A stretch of DNA of 64,000 nt from Pachyseris speciosa (lineage: Eukaryota > Cnidaria > Anthozoa > Scleractinia > Pachyseridae). Position numbers and translations under genes: made by a program. Below, piece by piece: positions 9,481 to 20,174 of this stretch. Under the pieces are notes generated by a model that saw nothing but the letters and a program-made list of their open reading frames with translations, had not been told where the DNA came from and did not search any database. Each line of letters starts with the position of its first letter. Positions within the stretch are counted from its first letter, which is position 1. The stretch covers positions 477,501-541,500 of the forward strand of contig JAEMWC010000053.1 of NCBI GenBank assembly GCA_016490735.1, read 5' to 3'.

Positions 9481-11474
9481 TTTTTTTAATGCTTTATTGA
9501 TTATACAACTAACAAAAGAAAAAAAATACGTGTACATATAATCAAACTAAAAGAGAAAGGAGGAACGAAATAAAAAAAATACATAAATAAATACAATTGC
9601 ATTATAAGCTATGCTAACAAACCCTAATATACACAAATCAGCTACATTGGCTTATGCTTAATTTAATTTTGCCTTAGTAAGTTACACCTACTGGAATAGC
9701 TCGAATAAAATTGCTTGAAATAAGGCAATACCATTTATTATTAAAAAAACGTGGCGGTTTTGTTTTTGATTGCGACATACCTTTCGGTCATTAAAGTTTC
9801 TTTAAGTTGCAGTTTAAAAAGCGAAAAGAGCAACGATTCTTCGACTAGATTGCTTTTGTAGATAAAGTATTTTGCTACTAACAAGACTAGACTTAAAGCT
9901 TTCTGGTGCTTTTGGGGCTTGACAAGTCCGTAAAGAAGGGTTAAGTCGTTCAAATTAATAATTCCTTTGGTGTTATAGTGCCACCAGGCCTTAAATTTAT
10001 TCCAGGAAGAGACTACATGGACGCACTGTAGGAACATGTGCTTGATTGTGTGCTTTTCTTTTTTACAGAGGTGGCACGTATCATCAGATATTAAGTTAGC
10101 CTTCTTAAGTTTGTCTTTAGTGTAAATAATGTCGTGATTTATCTTAAATTGGAACATTATCAGCTTTGTGTCTTTGGTAGTTTTAAAAGGCCAGTTATAA
10201 ATTTTATGCATATCAGGTCGGGCTACCCCAAGGCTGATTATTTTGTTTTCATTGATGGATGGTTGGAATTTATTTTCAACAATAATTTTGTGGAGAGCAG
10301 AAGTGGTAAGATTTTCTACATCATCGAACCAGTTTTGGTTTCTTGTTTCACTTGGTATTGGTGGTGCCAATACTTTCCATTTGCTTCTTATTGCATTAAG
10401 AAGACCGTAATATGTGATGAAACTGCCCTTCACTTTGAATTTCGTTGTAAACTCTTGATAGGTATAAAAATTTCCATTACTGGGATCTAAAAGATCTTTC
10501 ACTTTCTCAACGCCTGCGTCATGCCACGACTTATAGAAAACAGGTTTTGCTTCAACTTTTATATCGCTGTTGTTCCAAATTATAATATCATGTGGATCAA
10601 TGCTATCTTGGTAGACTTCTAACTTCTTTCTTTTGATCCCTTCACAAATCTTTAAAACTTCTCTGTAAAAAGGAGGGACACTGTCCAGCTTAAGTTCTTT
10701 CGTGCTATAATTACAAGCCAACAAAAATTTCAAACCTCCATACTGCTGGGTCGTGCAATTTGGAATAATTTTCCATGGTGAGTCTGTGTCATTGATTAAT
10801 CTTTTAACCCATGACGCTTTTAAGGCTTTATTCATGGATTCAAACTCGATCATATTTAAACTTCCCTTTTTTTTGCCACCAATTAACGTAAGTTTTTTAA
10901 TTTTATGCGGTTTGTTATTCCAGATAAAATCAAATGTGCTCTTATCCACTTGTTTTGAGAACCCTTCTGGTACCGTCAGTACAGAAGCATTATAAATTAG
11001 TTTGGACAAACCAAGTGACTTGACAACATTTATTTTCCCAAGTAGCGTTAATGTCCTTCTTTTCCAGGAGTTAAGCATTCTTTGAAGGTCTTCTAATTTC
11101 TTTTCAAAATTAAGTCTATCACTTGTTCTTTTGTCGTTAGAGAAATGAATGCCTAGTGCGTATACAGATCCTTCCGGCCAACGAAACCCGAACGGTGTGT
11201 CTTTCCTGTCTGTCCAAGAACCTAACCACATTGCCTCCGTTTTGGAGTTGTTCAGTTTTAACCCTGAACACCTTTTGAAATTTCCTAACATTTCGAGTAG
11301 CGCCTGCACTGAATCAAGGTCGTTAAGCAAGACCGTGATGTCGTCTGCGTATAGAGTGTTTTTTATTTCTGATTTATCTACCTTTATTCCTTTTATGCTA
11401 CTACTCGTCTGGATTGCGAGATTAAGCAGCTCTATTCCTAAGACAAACAGAAGACCTGAGAGTGGGCAGCCTGA
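9481..11474 (-). mobile_element. 5'-truncated LINE with poly(A) tail
   Basis: Minus-strand non-LTR retrotransposon of 1,994 bp. The 3' end is the T-run at 9481. The 5' end is truncated inside the RT domain at 11474. A perfect 15-bp duplication flanks it, the hallmark of target-primed reverse transcription. The 3' UTR is about 260 bp (9481-9740). Confidence 0.95.
9741..11474 (-). pseudogene. LINE ORF2 C-terminal fragment: RT palm/thumb and zinc knuckle
   Basis: An open frame of 578 codons covering RT from GCPLSGLLF (motif B region) through the catalytic TLYADDITVLL (about residues 41-51), the thumb, and a C-terminal knuckle CHLCKKEKHTIKHMFLQC of the zf-RVT kind seen in L1/Tx1-like elements. 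Endonuclease and the N-terminal RT are missing. The apparent start ATG (11477-11475) lies in the target-site duplication, so it is host DNA and not the element's start. The frame has no internal stop, so the insertion is fairly young. Clade assignment (L1/Tx1-like) is tentative. Confidence 0.93.
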
Positions 11475-11489
11475 CATGACATTTTGTAT
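11475..11489. repeat. LINE target-site duplication, 5' side
   Basis: CATGACATTTTGTAT, the partner of 9466-9480. Confidence 0.95.
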
Positions 11490-11688
11490 GGTACTGTTTT
11501 AAAAGTACATGCATGTATTACCTATAGTTTCATGCATGCATTTTTCTTACATCCGTCATGGTTTTCCCTTCAGGGAATGCTTTTATTGGCATCTTACATG
11601 TGCGTCTGGAAGGAAGGCTATATTGATTGGCAGTCATCATGTGATAAACATGTTGTCTGCCAACAATTCAATATGCAGCTCACAGCTA

Positions 11689-12000
11689 CTCCGAGATTTT
11701 CCGAAAGTGTTAACAGTTTCGTCTGTAAGAATAAATTCGACTTCATAGCTAACTTTTCTTGCTTTCCGCTCCGTTAGTCACTGCCCCATATTTGCATACG
11801 AACTCTACAGTAAAAAAGCCTTTGGGACAACCTTCTACCATTCAACAACGACAATAGCCGGCTTAAGTTGTTTGGAACGACCAGTATAAACACGCGACTA
11901 ATACGAATTACACGTTTCTTGAGAGACTAACAAACTTCATTGCCTTTTCTCAGCCAATACAAAAATGATTCAAATACACAGAGATTTGAAATGAATAAAA
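11689..12000 (+). repeat. Mini-Polinton left terminal inverted repeat
   Basis: Reverse complement of about 14785-15095 with small indels. The shared block includes CCGAAAGTGTTAACAG, TTAGTCACT, ATTTGCATACGAACTCTAC and CCTTCTACCATTCAACAACG. The right copy carries about 27 extra bases after GGGGCAG. Confidence 0.92.
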
Positions 12001-12079
12001 ATACATTTATTGACAACGAAAGCTTCAACAACTACGAACTGTTTAGCACAAAGTATCAGGAAAGTAGGATGCAATCAAT

Positions 12080-12235
12080 CGTCTTCATCTTCGCTTCTTC
12101 AATGTGTTTCATAGCGTGACAATCAGCGCAGCAAATAAATCCATCCGTCGAGTGTTTACGATCAACAGGAAATTTTGTATGCGCAAATCGGACAAATCTT
12201 ATAACCATCATGCCAGTGGCATCTAGGGCATTTCA
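12080..12235 (-). pseudogene. Small zinc-ribbon-like ORF, frame broken
   Basis: The minus strand reads VKCPRCHWHDGYKICPICA and then, in another frame, CCADCHAMKHIEEAKMK. Three CxxC pairs in 50 residues look like a zinc ribbon split by a frameshift. It directly follows the ORF at 12236-12427. Function unknown. Confidence 0.4.
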
Positions 12236-12427
12236 CTACTGCAGTTTGGTATAGGTTTCCTCCGTTACAATGGTAGTAAGAACCTTTTCCTTGACGCAAA
12301 ATCTCTGGACTTGCGCTCTCTTCACAGCATTCAATTTATGAATTTCCTTCATGTTCCAGATCAGAGTTTTCGGTTTCTCTGCCATCTTCAACATCACTGC
12401 TTTCGGAAACCATTTCTTCATCACCAC
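12236..12427 (-). CDS. Small hypothetical ORF of the mini-Polinton
   Basis: 63 codons, basic, no recognised domain. It lies in the minus-strand cluster after 12519-12869. It may be the first part of a protein continuing into the zinc-ribbon-like stretch at 12080-12235, since the stop falls just before the CxxC motifs. Confidence 0.4.
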   Translation of the reverse strand: MVMKKWFPKAVMLKMAEKPKTLIWNMKEIHKLNAVKRAQVQRFCVKEKVLTTIVTEETYTKLQ

Positions 12428-12518
12428 TGCCCTAACCGTCTTTATCTCGATAGGCTCGCTCTTTTTCCATTAGCTCGGCCAAAATGTTCTTATTCCTTAT
12501 CAAACGCTTATTGATTCC

Positions 12519-12869
12519 TTACTCTGCCAACCCGTCTATAAACGTTTTGAGGGCGCGGGGTTTGGCAACATCGTCGTTATAAGGGAGTAACACATATTCA
12601 ACCAGCTCTGAGATGTTGGCCACTGGTATTATTCTCTGGTTTCGAAGTAACTGTCCACGAGGTGTCCAAAACAAGATATCCTTGGAAGCCGCCATGCTGT
12701 GTAATAAATCGGAGGCCTGTTGTCTGGAAACGGCTTGGGAAAGTCCTTCTAAAACATCTTTAATTCGAGGTTCTTCGTCATCACTTTCCTCTTCACTTGT
12801 GTTAGTGTCCTCATAATCACTCCCTTCCTCTTTATCCCAATCGACCTTTCTCTTCATCATCTCTGGCAT
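12519..12869 (-). CDS. Polinton-type conserved small protein
   Basis: 116 codons. The N-terminal half is very acidic (runs of D/E, about residues 10-35). The C-terminal half contains DILFWTPRGQLLRNQRIIPV and LPYNDDVAKPRALKTF, a pattern I associate with a small protein common in metazoan Polintons, possibly structural. Intact, starting 18 bp after the stop of the preceding 59-codon gene, so probably on the same transcript. Confidence 0.6.
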   Translation of the reverse strand: MPEMMKRKVDWDKEEGSDYEDTNTSEEESDDEEPRIKDVLEGLSQAVSRQQASDLLHSMAASKDILFWTPRGQLLRNQRIIPVANISELVEYVLLPYNDDVAKPRALKTFIDGLAE

Positions 12870-12886
12870 CCTTGAATGGAATCATT

Positions 12887-13066
12887 TTACGCTTCTTCTT
12901 CAGAGACTGGAATATTTCCACAAAGCACATTATAAATAATCTGCAATAATGCGTTCATCTGTTGTGGAGTGGTTGTCTCTAGCATAAACTGACGCTGATG
13001 TTCAGGGCAACAAGTTAAGAGTTCAAGGAAACTGCGATTGTTCTTTACTACTCGAGACATGGTCAT
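12887..13066 (-). CDS. 59-codon Polinton-type small protein
   Basis: Opens with MTMSRVVKNNRSFLELL, continues with a QMNALLQIIYNVLCGNIPVS stretch and ends in an acidic EEEA. Intact, and placed between two other minus-strand Polinton-like ORFs. Similar short proteins sit beside the pVI/pX-like gene in other animal Polintons as I remember them. Exact role unknown. Confidence 0.55.
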   Translation of the reverse strand: MTMSRVVKNNRSFLELLTCCPEHQRQFMLETTTPQQMNALLQIIYNVLCGNIPVSEEEA

Positions 13067-13117
13067 AGAATGAATTAAGGATAGTAGGCGCCAGTATTTT
13101 ATAAGATGTCAGCCAAT

Positions 13118-13402
13118 TTATGACCAAAGTTCAAAGTCGTCTTGGTCTTGTTTCAACACAACTGTTTTTCGTTTCTTCCCTGGAGGTAAACCACGAAACT
13201 GCACTTTTCTTTTTGTAGAACTCTGATCACTCCCAACCTGAGATACTAGATTACCAATAGCTTCTCTACTTCGCTTTGCAAGCGCTGTGTTAACATGATC
13301 TCCACCAAGAACATCTTGAGCGACTTGGGCACCGGTTTGTAAAGCCTTTGTACAGAGTACCTTAGCACCTTGTTTCAGGTGAGGTATCACCCAGCGAAAC
13401 AA
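13118..13402 (-). CDS. pVI/pX-like basic minor virion protein of Polinton type
   Basis: 94 codons. An N-terminal amphipathic helix (FRWVIPHLKQGAKVL) is followed by an Ala/Gly-rich segment (LQTGAQVAQDVLGGD), a KRSREAIGNLV motif and a basic tail with a GKKRK cluster. This layout is typical of the small membrane-active or DNA-binding minor capsid proteins of Polintons and adintoviruses. Intact and first in the minus-strand cluster, reading away from the GAGGAG-rich centre. Confidence 0.65.
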   Translation of the reverse strand: MFRWVIPHLKQGAKVLCTKALQTGAQVAQDVLGGDHVNTALAKRSREAIGNLVSQVGSDQSSTKRKVQFRGLPPGKKRKTVVLKQDQDDFELWS

Positions 13403-13674
13403 ACCTTTAACTATGAAACCTAAGCCATATCCCCTGCTGAAATCGGGATCCGTGGAAAGCCGGTAAATTACCTCCTTTTTGCTTAGCTTGGTTTAGATAA
13501 TAGTCTTCGTACAACTTGGTATTTGGAATGTAAAGTTTCTTCATTTTTTAAAGGTTCGCTGTTCTGCTCTGACGAAAATGAAGTGTAAGCAACACTTTCC
13601 CAAGCTCAAATGGCACTGATTCTCCAGTGTCCCACTTTATATTGATTTCAATATAGTGATAGAGCAATAGATTT

Positions 13675-13812
13675 GAGGAGCAGGAGGAGGAGGAGGAGGA
13701 GAGAAAACAATAGAATTGAGGAGGAGGAGGAGGAAAAAGAGGAGGAAAACAATAGAATTGAGAAGGAGGAGGAGGGAAAACAATAGAATTGAGGAGGATG
13801 TGGAGGAGGGAA
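13675..13812. repeat. GAGGAG-rich purine tract at the divergent centre
   Basis: Imperfect (GGA)n interrupted by AACAATAGAATTGA units, between the divergent ORF sets. It may overlap promoter sequence, but no clear TATA box was identified. Confidence 0.8.
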
Positions 13813-13872
13813 AATAATAGAATTCTGGTGGCTGAAACCTATATCATTATGTTAAGCTTCGATTCAGTTGAC

Positions 13873-14382
13873 ATGAGTTGGTCCTGTCCTGTTTCTCAAA
13901 AGGATTTTTCCAGGAAAGATAACATGCAAAGACACATGAACAGTAAACACAGTTATTCCGGTTTCGCTCCAGTTATACCGATGTCTCAAGAAAAGTACGA
14001 AGAAGCGGCGCGAAGACCATTTGGGTATCTTTTGGTTGATCTCAAGCCAACGACTCTAAACAGTTGCAGATTGCCAACAAATGTATTACCTGGCGAAGAA
14101 AGATTCGACAAAGGGATCGAAGAGAGTAACATTTCCTGGGAACTGCTGCAGTATCTCAAGCAGCAAACCCAGATGGCTTCCCCGGTAATTCCGGAGATGC
14201 AGCGCATTCAGAATAATATGGATAACCTTCTGTATCGTACAAACCTTGGAGACGACGAAAGAGCGATGCAGTACATGCAGTTGCAAAACAAGTTTTTAAC
14301 ATATAAACACCAGCTAAATTCCTTAACACCTGAAGCAACAATTCTACCCCAACCTCAAGGGCGGGAACAGATTTCTAACTAG
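13873..14382 (+). CDS. Mini-Polinton plus-strand ORF with degenerate C2H2 finger
   Basis: The ATG at 13873 (MSWSCPVS) is a better start than the upstream ATG at 13789, which begins in the purine repeat. The N-terminus resembles a C2H2 finger (CPVSQKDFSRKDNMQRHMN then SKH), but the second Cys is Ser. The C-terminal part carries a helical RIQNNMDNLLYRTNLGDDER stretch and a QNKFLTYKHQLNSL stretch, like a small protein common in Polintons. Intact. The next ORF begins 3 bp after its stop. Confidence 0.55.
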   Translation: MSWSCPVSQKDFSRKDNMQRHMNSKHSYSGFAPVIPMSQEKYEEAARRPFGYLLVDLKPTTLNSCRLPTNVLPGEERFDKGIEESNISWELLQYLKQQTQMASPVIPEMQRIQNNMDNLLYRTNLGDDERAMQYMQLQNKFLTYKHQLNSLTPEATILPQPQGREQISN

Positions 14383-14385
14383 GCT

Positions 14386-14712
14386 ATGGAAAACAATTTA
14401 CCAACAGTGCCACCAATAATGATGGAACCGACTCCAGGCCAAGCGCCACCACTTGAACCATCGGCAAAGGAGCCAGCCCCACACCCCTTATCTACCATAG
14501 CAACTTCCACGCCCGTACCTCTCTCCCTCCCTCCGTCGATCTTGACACCCCCTCCCACAGTCGAAACGCTGTCGCCAGCAAGGATGCGTAAAGGCCCACA
14601 ATTAAAATTTGTAAATTACATGGACGATGAATCGAAGAAGCTTTCAAGACGATCTCGACGTTTACACAGGAAGTCACGTTACAAGTATTCTAAATATCAA
14701 GAAGACGAGTGA
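14386..14712 (+). CDS. Proline-rich ORF with basic C-terminus
   Basis: 108 codons. About residues 1-70 are rich in Pro, Thr and Ser. The end is a basic tract (RRSRRLHRKSRYKYSKYQ), suggesting nucleic acid binding. It starts 3 bp after the previous stop, so it may be co-translated by reinitiation. No known domain. Confidence 0.5.
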   Translation: MENNLPTVPPIMMEPTPGQAPPLEPSAKEPAPHPLSTIATSTPVPLSLPPSILTPPPTVETLSPARMRKGPQLKFVNYMDDESKKLSRRSRRLHRKSRYKYSKYQEDE

Positions 14713-14784
14713 TTTTTCCTCCACACGAAGTTTAAGTGGCTGACTGACGTTTATTCATTTCAAATCTCTTTCTGTATTGTTTCT

Positions 14785-15095
14785 GTATTCGCTGAGAAAA
14801 GGCAATAAAGTTTATGTTTGTCTCTCAAGAAACGTGTAATTCATATTAGCTGCGTGTTTATATTGATCGTTCCAAACAACTTAAGCCGGCTATTGTCGTT
14901 GTTGAATGGTAGAAGGTTGTCCCAAGGGCTTTATTACAGTAGAGTTCGTATGCAAATATGGGGCAGTTTGGATCACTAGTCTTGAATAATTAGTGACTAA
15001 CGGAGCGGAAAGCAAGAAAAGTTAGCTATGAAGTCGAATTTATTCTTACAGACGAAACTGTTAACACTTTCGGAAAATCGAATGATAATCTCGGA
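14785..15095 (-). repeat. Mini-Polinton right terminal inverted repeat
   Basis: Partner of 11689-12000. The outer end, ATCTCGGAG, corresponds to CTCCGAGAT at 11689. No clear flanking 6-bp duplication could be fixed because the outermost bases differ. Confidence 0.9.
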
Positions 15096-15519
15096 GAAAT
15101 TTTTTCCCAGCAAAGGAATTGTTAGAGTCACGCTAGCAACGAAAAATGCGCTATTATTTTGAACACATAATATATTCTTGACTGACCAATCAGGGTTAAA
15201 AGAGATCCGTAAGTCTGGGAAGGTCTATTGTTGCTATTGTACTAGAGTGACGCTCATTAGTAAACCTATCCACTTATTAGTATGGAGGTTATAACAATGG
15301 GTGGCGTCATGGACTAGGCACCTAATCCGCCTAATCCAAAACGAGGTTAATTCTGACCCTAGTATACTACTGGTCTCAAACTAAATAGAGCCATTTTTCT
15401 CAAACATTCTGTAGTGGGTTAAATGGTAACTAACACTGCAGAATTATTGTACCATTTATTTCAAATTATTGGGTAGAGAGACAAAATTTCTACACCCTTC
15501 ATTTAGTTCTACGTTAATT
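15096..15519. other. No recognised feature
   Basis: AT-rich sequence between the mini-Polinton and the 109-bp repeat. Confidence 0.5.
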
Positions 15520-15915
15520 AAGTGGTAAATAAGATTTGCAGGAATTCTGCAGACATCGTTTTCAAGCCGCTAGACTGAGATACAGAATTTCTGCATCATA
15601 TAGTAGTTATAGGGAAAGTAGCGAATTTAGCGGAATATAAGATATGCAGAATTTCTGCATCCAACGTTTTCAAGGCGCTCGACTGAGATGCAGAATTTCT
15701 GCATCATACAGTAGTTATGGGGAAAGTAGTAAATTTAGCGGAAAATAAGGTTTCCAGAATTTCTGCATTCAACTTTTTCAAGCCGCTAGGCTGGGATGCA
15801 GAATTTCTGCATCATACAGTTGTTGTAGGGAAAGTAGCAAGTTTAGCGGAAAATAAGATTTGCAAAATTTCTGCATCCAACTTTCCTTAAGCCATGCAGA
15901 ATTTCCGCATCATTC
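15520..15915. repeat. Degenerate tandem repeat, about 109 bp, about 3.5 copies
   Basis: Units share GGGAAAGTAG at 15613, 15722 and 15830, an AATTTAGCGGAA box, and the short palindrome ATGCAGAATTTCTGCAT once or twice per unit. Divergence between units is visible. Confidence 0.8.
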
Positions 15916-16210
15916 ATTTGTGTTAGAGATACAACAGTAGAATTTTTCTGCAGCTTTTCGGCCTGTGGGCAAAAGTAGCTTTTCCTTACTGCAGTGTTTT
16001 AGCTATTTTTTGTCTCCGTGCAGTACCCATAGTTTTTAAATGTAGATTTTTAGCGTAAAAATGAGTGCAGAGTAAATATGGTCTATTAAAAAACAACCGT
16101 TTAAAATTGTGATTTCGTTGTGTTAACAGGTTATCACGCCAACTAATGAGATTCCTGCAATCAACTGTTTTAAGTTCTTGTCGGAAATCACGTTTTATGC
16201 AGTGCGAAAA

Positions 16211-17960
16211 TGAATCAGAGAAAGAAGTTACCTCGAAGAAGAAATTTAAGAAGAAGAAAGGTTTTTCCTTTACTGTGGCTAAGTGCAATTTGAGTCGAAA
16301 TATGTGAACATGATGGAATGAGTTTATTTACTTTTTACTAATTTTATTAAAATTCATTACGGTAAAAACTTTAGTTATCCATAGAAGCGTCTTAACGCGA
16401 ATAAAATTAAAACTAAGTTAAAGATGATGAGTTAATTGTTCCTATAGGAACACTAACATTTCCTTTCTCTGTTAAGGAGGCAAACGACGTTTTGCACTGA
16501 TGCAGCAGCGTAATTGGTCAATTGTATCCCGACTCAATGCTGGAGATTTGTCAAAATTAGGCGTCCCTTTACACCTAGTTTGTGCTCACAACTCGCTGAT
16601 CACCGTGCCTCGGGGGAATACATTCGGTCTGAATTAACAAATAACAAAAATTTACAGGTTATTTTATAATTATGTCTCAGTTTCCAGCAATTTGTTACAG
16701 TGGAAAATATGTCGTAGCCGTAATAGTTATTTGTAACATAAAATTAACAACGGCAATACGTATTATAACAAAAATTGAAGCAAAGGAAAAGTTGGCTTTG
16801 TTTAGCTGTTCACAGGAACTGCGTAATTAACCCACGCAAAGTAATTTGAGAAACGCGTAGCAAGGTTTCTAACGGCTCCTTATCGTAAGTTACAATGAAA
16901 TATTACCCAAAATTAAAAATAGTTTGCTAGTTCCTCAATTAATGAGGCCAAATAAATTTAAGTGAAAACGAAATACGGTGTTTACTCAGCTGTCGCTTTC
17001 AAGAACACTGCACGAAGCCTCAATATTTTAATAAGTGTTATTAATTTTTAATCGCATTTCCTCACTCCATCGAGAAGAAAATTGTAAGGTACGTTCTATC
17101 CGTACTACTCCTTTAAACAGCAGCCTAGTTCAGCTTTAAGCTTTATGTGTAATTTGTAGTCATTTTGGTTATAGTAATTGCTACCGAATCTTCTATGACA
17201 AGTCATCCCTCGGGATAATTACACTACTTAATAGTGTAGAGTCTCTGTTGCCTCATTTAGTTTCAATTTGTTCTTAAGAAAAATGGAAACTCTCAATTTA
17301 TCATTTGCTGGCAGAATTTAGCTGTTTCAATTTTCCCAAAACCAGAGTAAGCTTGTATAAAAATGTGGTCATTATAGCTTAGACGACGTTATTGTTACGA
17401 TTTAACAATTTGCAGTCTCAAGCACAAAATTAGACGCCTATAACCATCATTACAACAACAAAAAAGCGTGTGAGTGGACTTCTACAGATTTTCTACCACG
17501 GGACACTAGTGCAAAGGTATCGCTGGAAATAATAAAGGCTTCTTTGCTAAATGAACACACGAATAAACTTCAGACACTTGTAAAATGCTCATAATCGGCT
17601 GCATATTGTGCTGGTTTTTCTTTCTTATATAAAACGACCAAGGAATAAAATAAAGAAATGAAAACATAAAATTTCCAAGGCGGCTTCCATAAATTTTCCC
17701 CAATAATATCGCGCGTTCTCTGATGATGATCCCTTGGAAGACATATTTCTCTAATTTCTCCATAGAAATTCACTTGAATCCGACAAATGTAATAATGAAT
17801 GACGAAAGTGTGTTTTCCAAACATTGTTGGGAAAATGATGACTTCAATTTTAAGCTGGAACAGCCTCACGCTCAGCTCAGCTTGTATTTTTATTCAACTT
17901 TTATTTTATTATATTTTTATGCAGTAAGTAACTAGTCTTTAAGTGTCCCCTATTGGCAGT
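16211..17960 (+). repeat. Dispersed repeat X, copy 1 (about 1.75 kb)
   Basis: Matches 28896-30790 through long colinear blocks (for example GATCACCGTGCCTCGGGGG, ACGCGTAGCAAGGTTTCTAA, CAATAATATCGCGCGTTCTC). No transposase or RT is recognisable and the short frames are not conserved as proteins. Probably a non-autonomous element or an old duplication. Confidence 0.85.
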
Positions 17961-18617
17961 TATATTAAGGTATTTATCACACTTAAATAAACTTATCTTA
18001 TTCTATACTGCTCACGTCTTATAATGTATTATGTTATAATGTATTTTTTTATTTTCATTTTCTTCAATTTCCATTAGTAAAATCCACGATACAAGTAGAC
18101 AATGAATGCAACACCAAATAATAGATCACGAAAACTTGGAGCGAATAAGTCACATTTGAATCATAACGAACCAGAGATAACCGGAAGTTAAAAAATCTCC
18201 CAAGTCTGGTTGCTAAGGAGTGACGTTATAGGTCTGCATTAGAGCCGTCAACGTACTCCATTTGTGGTTTCACTGCAGGAGCATCTTAGCACACCTTGAA
18301 AGAAGTATTGTTTTTGCGCGTCGGCGGCAGAATTTAATTTACCGGCACACGGCACGCTTACGCCTTGTTCTTATGGCATTTTATGGTTTTACTTGTACGA
18401 TAAACGCTAGTTTCGTCAAATGTTATGCTTTAGCGATTCGTTGAGATTTTCAAGAGGATAATCGGCATATCTCGGTATGTGATGGACAGAAATTACAGAG
18501 AGTGATTTCATTGACGTGCAATGGACTTTGATAAGTTGTAACTATATTTTAAGCCGAAGTAAATCGCCTTCAGAAAATTTTAAAAGCAGAAATACGAACG
18601 TAAGAGGTACACAGTAA

Positions 18618-19035
18618 TTTTTAAAGAGTTATTTTAACTCCTGAAGTGGGGTTAAACTAACTCCTCAAGGTGGAGTTATTTTTGTTCGGAGTTACTTTAA
18701 CTCCAAAAAGAGTTATTTTAACTCCAGCAAAAGAGTTTTCTCTTCAACTGGGGAGTAAATTTAACTCCTAAATTGGAGTTACATTGTGGGAGTTATTGTA
18801 ACTCTGAATTGGAGTTAAAGTTAACTCTCTGTGGAGTTAAATTAACTCGTTTGTGGAGTTAAATGAACTCCTTTTGTAGAGTCATTTTTAAGGGGTTAGT
18901 ATAACTCCCCTTAGGGAGTAATTATGGAGTGATCGCAACTCTCCAAGAAGAGTTAAAACAACTCTATTTGGGGAATTATTTTCATAGAGTTACTTTACCT
19001 CTGCAAAGGGAGTGGATATAACTCCTCGTTTAGAG
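18618..19035. repeat. Left subterminal GGAGTTA/TAACTCC array
   Basis: More than 20 degenerate GAGTTA or TAACTC boxes at 10-25-bp spacing, often forming short hairpins. The array mirrors the one at 22454-22860. Confidence 0.9.
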
Positions 19036-20174
19036 TCATTAATGCATTTATAGGAGCTGGCATAACTGAAACTAAACAGAGTCATTGCTTTACTGTTGTT
19101 ATTTTCAGCTCTGTTCAAAGGCTCGTGGGATAGAGAACATGAAAGTTTGGACCACTCGCATGACAAAAACGTTGCAGTGGTATGCCATATTCGTCCCCTT
19201 TTGCAATTCACTATTGGCTCGCTGAAACAAAAGAACTTTTGTAAATGCATCGTTTTCGGTGGAAAAAGCGGCTTCCCAAAGGTCATGCTGTTTATCTCTT
19301 CCTTCCCCTCCCCGGTAAGTTTCTGAAGCTTTCCTTCCCTTCCCTTGTATCTAGGGAATACAGGTTTGAGAAGGAAAAGTTCGAGAAAAATAATCCCACG
19401 GATCGAAGGATAAATGGATGAAATATTGGCAGTACAATGTAATCACGAAAGGTCACTCTCTTATCACTGGTCACGCTCCCTACCCTACAAGAAAATGATT
19501 AGAACACGTGATGTAACACGTGAGCGATCTCGCGTTCAAAGGTTTGCGCCAGTGGCGGTTGGTATTCAAAATTGTATGGAATCGGCGTGCATTTATCTTC
19601 ATTTTTGGATCTTTAAGTACGAAAGAAACTCTATCAGGTAAGTGTTTTAGAGACTTGTGTTTGTTTTTAGTCGATTTGTCTCGCTTTAACAGTTTATTTG
19701 TAAGAATACTGACAAAGGAGGCGGTGGTGAATGCTGCATGTAACGTGTTAGCTTAACGGTTGTGATTTTGCTCCCGTAAACCTTTCCGAAAATCACGGTT
19801 AAATGCCTTCATTCAGTGCTCCTCGATCGAAGACCAAGAGAAATATATTAATTCAAGTGAATTTTCGCAGAAACAGCAAACCACAACGAGTTATTGAGTG
19901 ATTTTTGTAGCAAAACACAAGCACAAAACTTCGAAGCGTTCACGTTGTAATCCATCTCTATCCGTTCTAAAGACGATTATTCAGTCTCAACTTAACTAAA
20001 TAGTTTGAAGTTTCACTGAATTTATAATAGTATGGCGTCCGAACAAGAAATGAACAGTTATTTTCAAACGTTTTCATGTATGTTAATGTCTGTCAACTTA
20101 TCAAAGTGTTGCATTGCTAACGGAGGAAAATAAACTTGTTATTTGTGTTATTTGTCTTACATATGTAGATAACC

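Larger units (their letters stand above)
11689..15095. mobile_element. Mini-Polinton (Maverick/adintovirus-like) derivative
   Basis: A 3.4-kb element bounded by long terminal inverted repeats and holding two divergent sets of small ORFs around a GAGGAG-rich centre. The ORFs resemble small structural or accessory proteins of metazoan Polintons. The large hallmark genes (protein-primed DNA polymerase B, retroviral-type integrase, packaging ATPase, protease, major capsid) are absent, whereas full Polintons are 15-20 kb. It is most simply an internal-deletion derivative that would need helper functions. Family assignment rests on ORF resemblance and architecture. Confidence 0.7.

Noticed and set aside
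10134..10995. Plus-strand ORFs of 80-118 codons opposite the LINE
   Set aside because: They are antisense shadows of the LINE RT frame, which has clear RT motifs.
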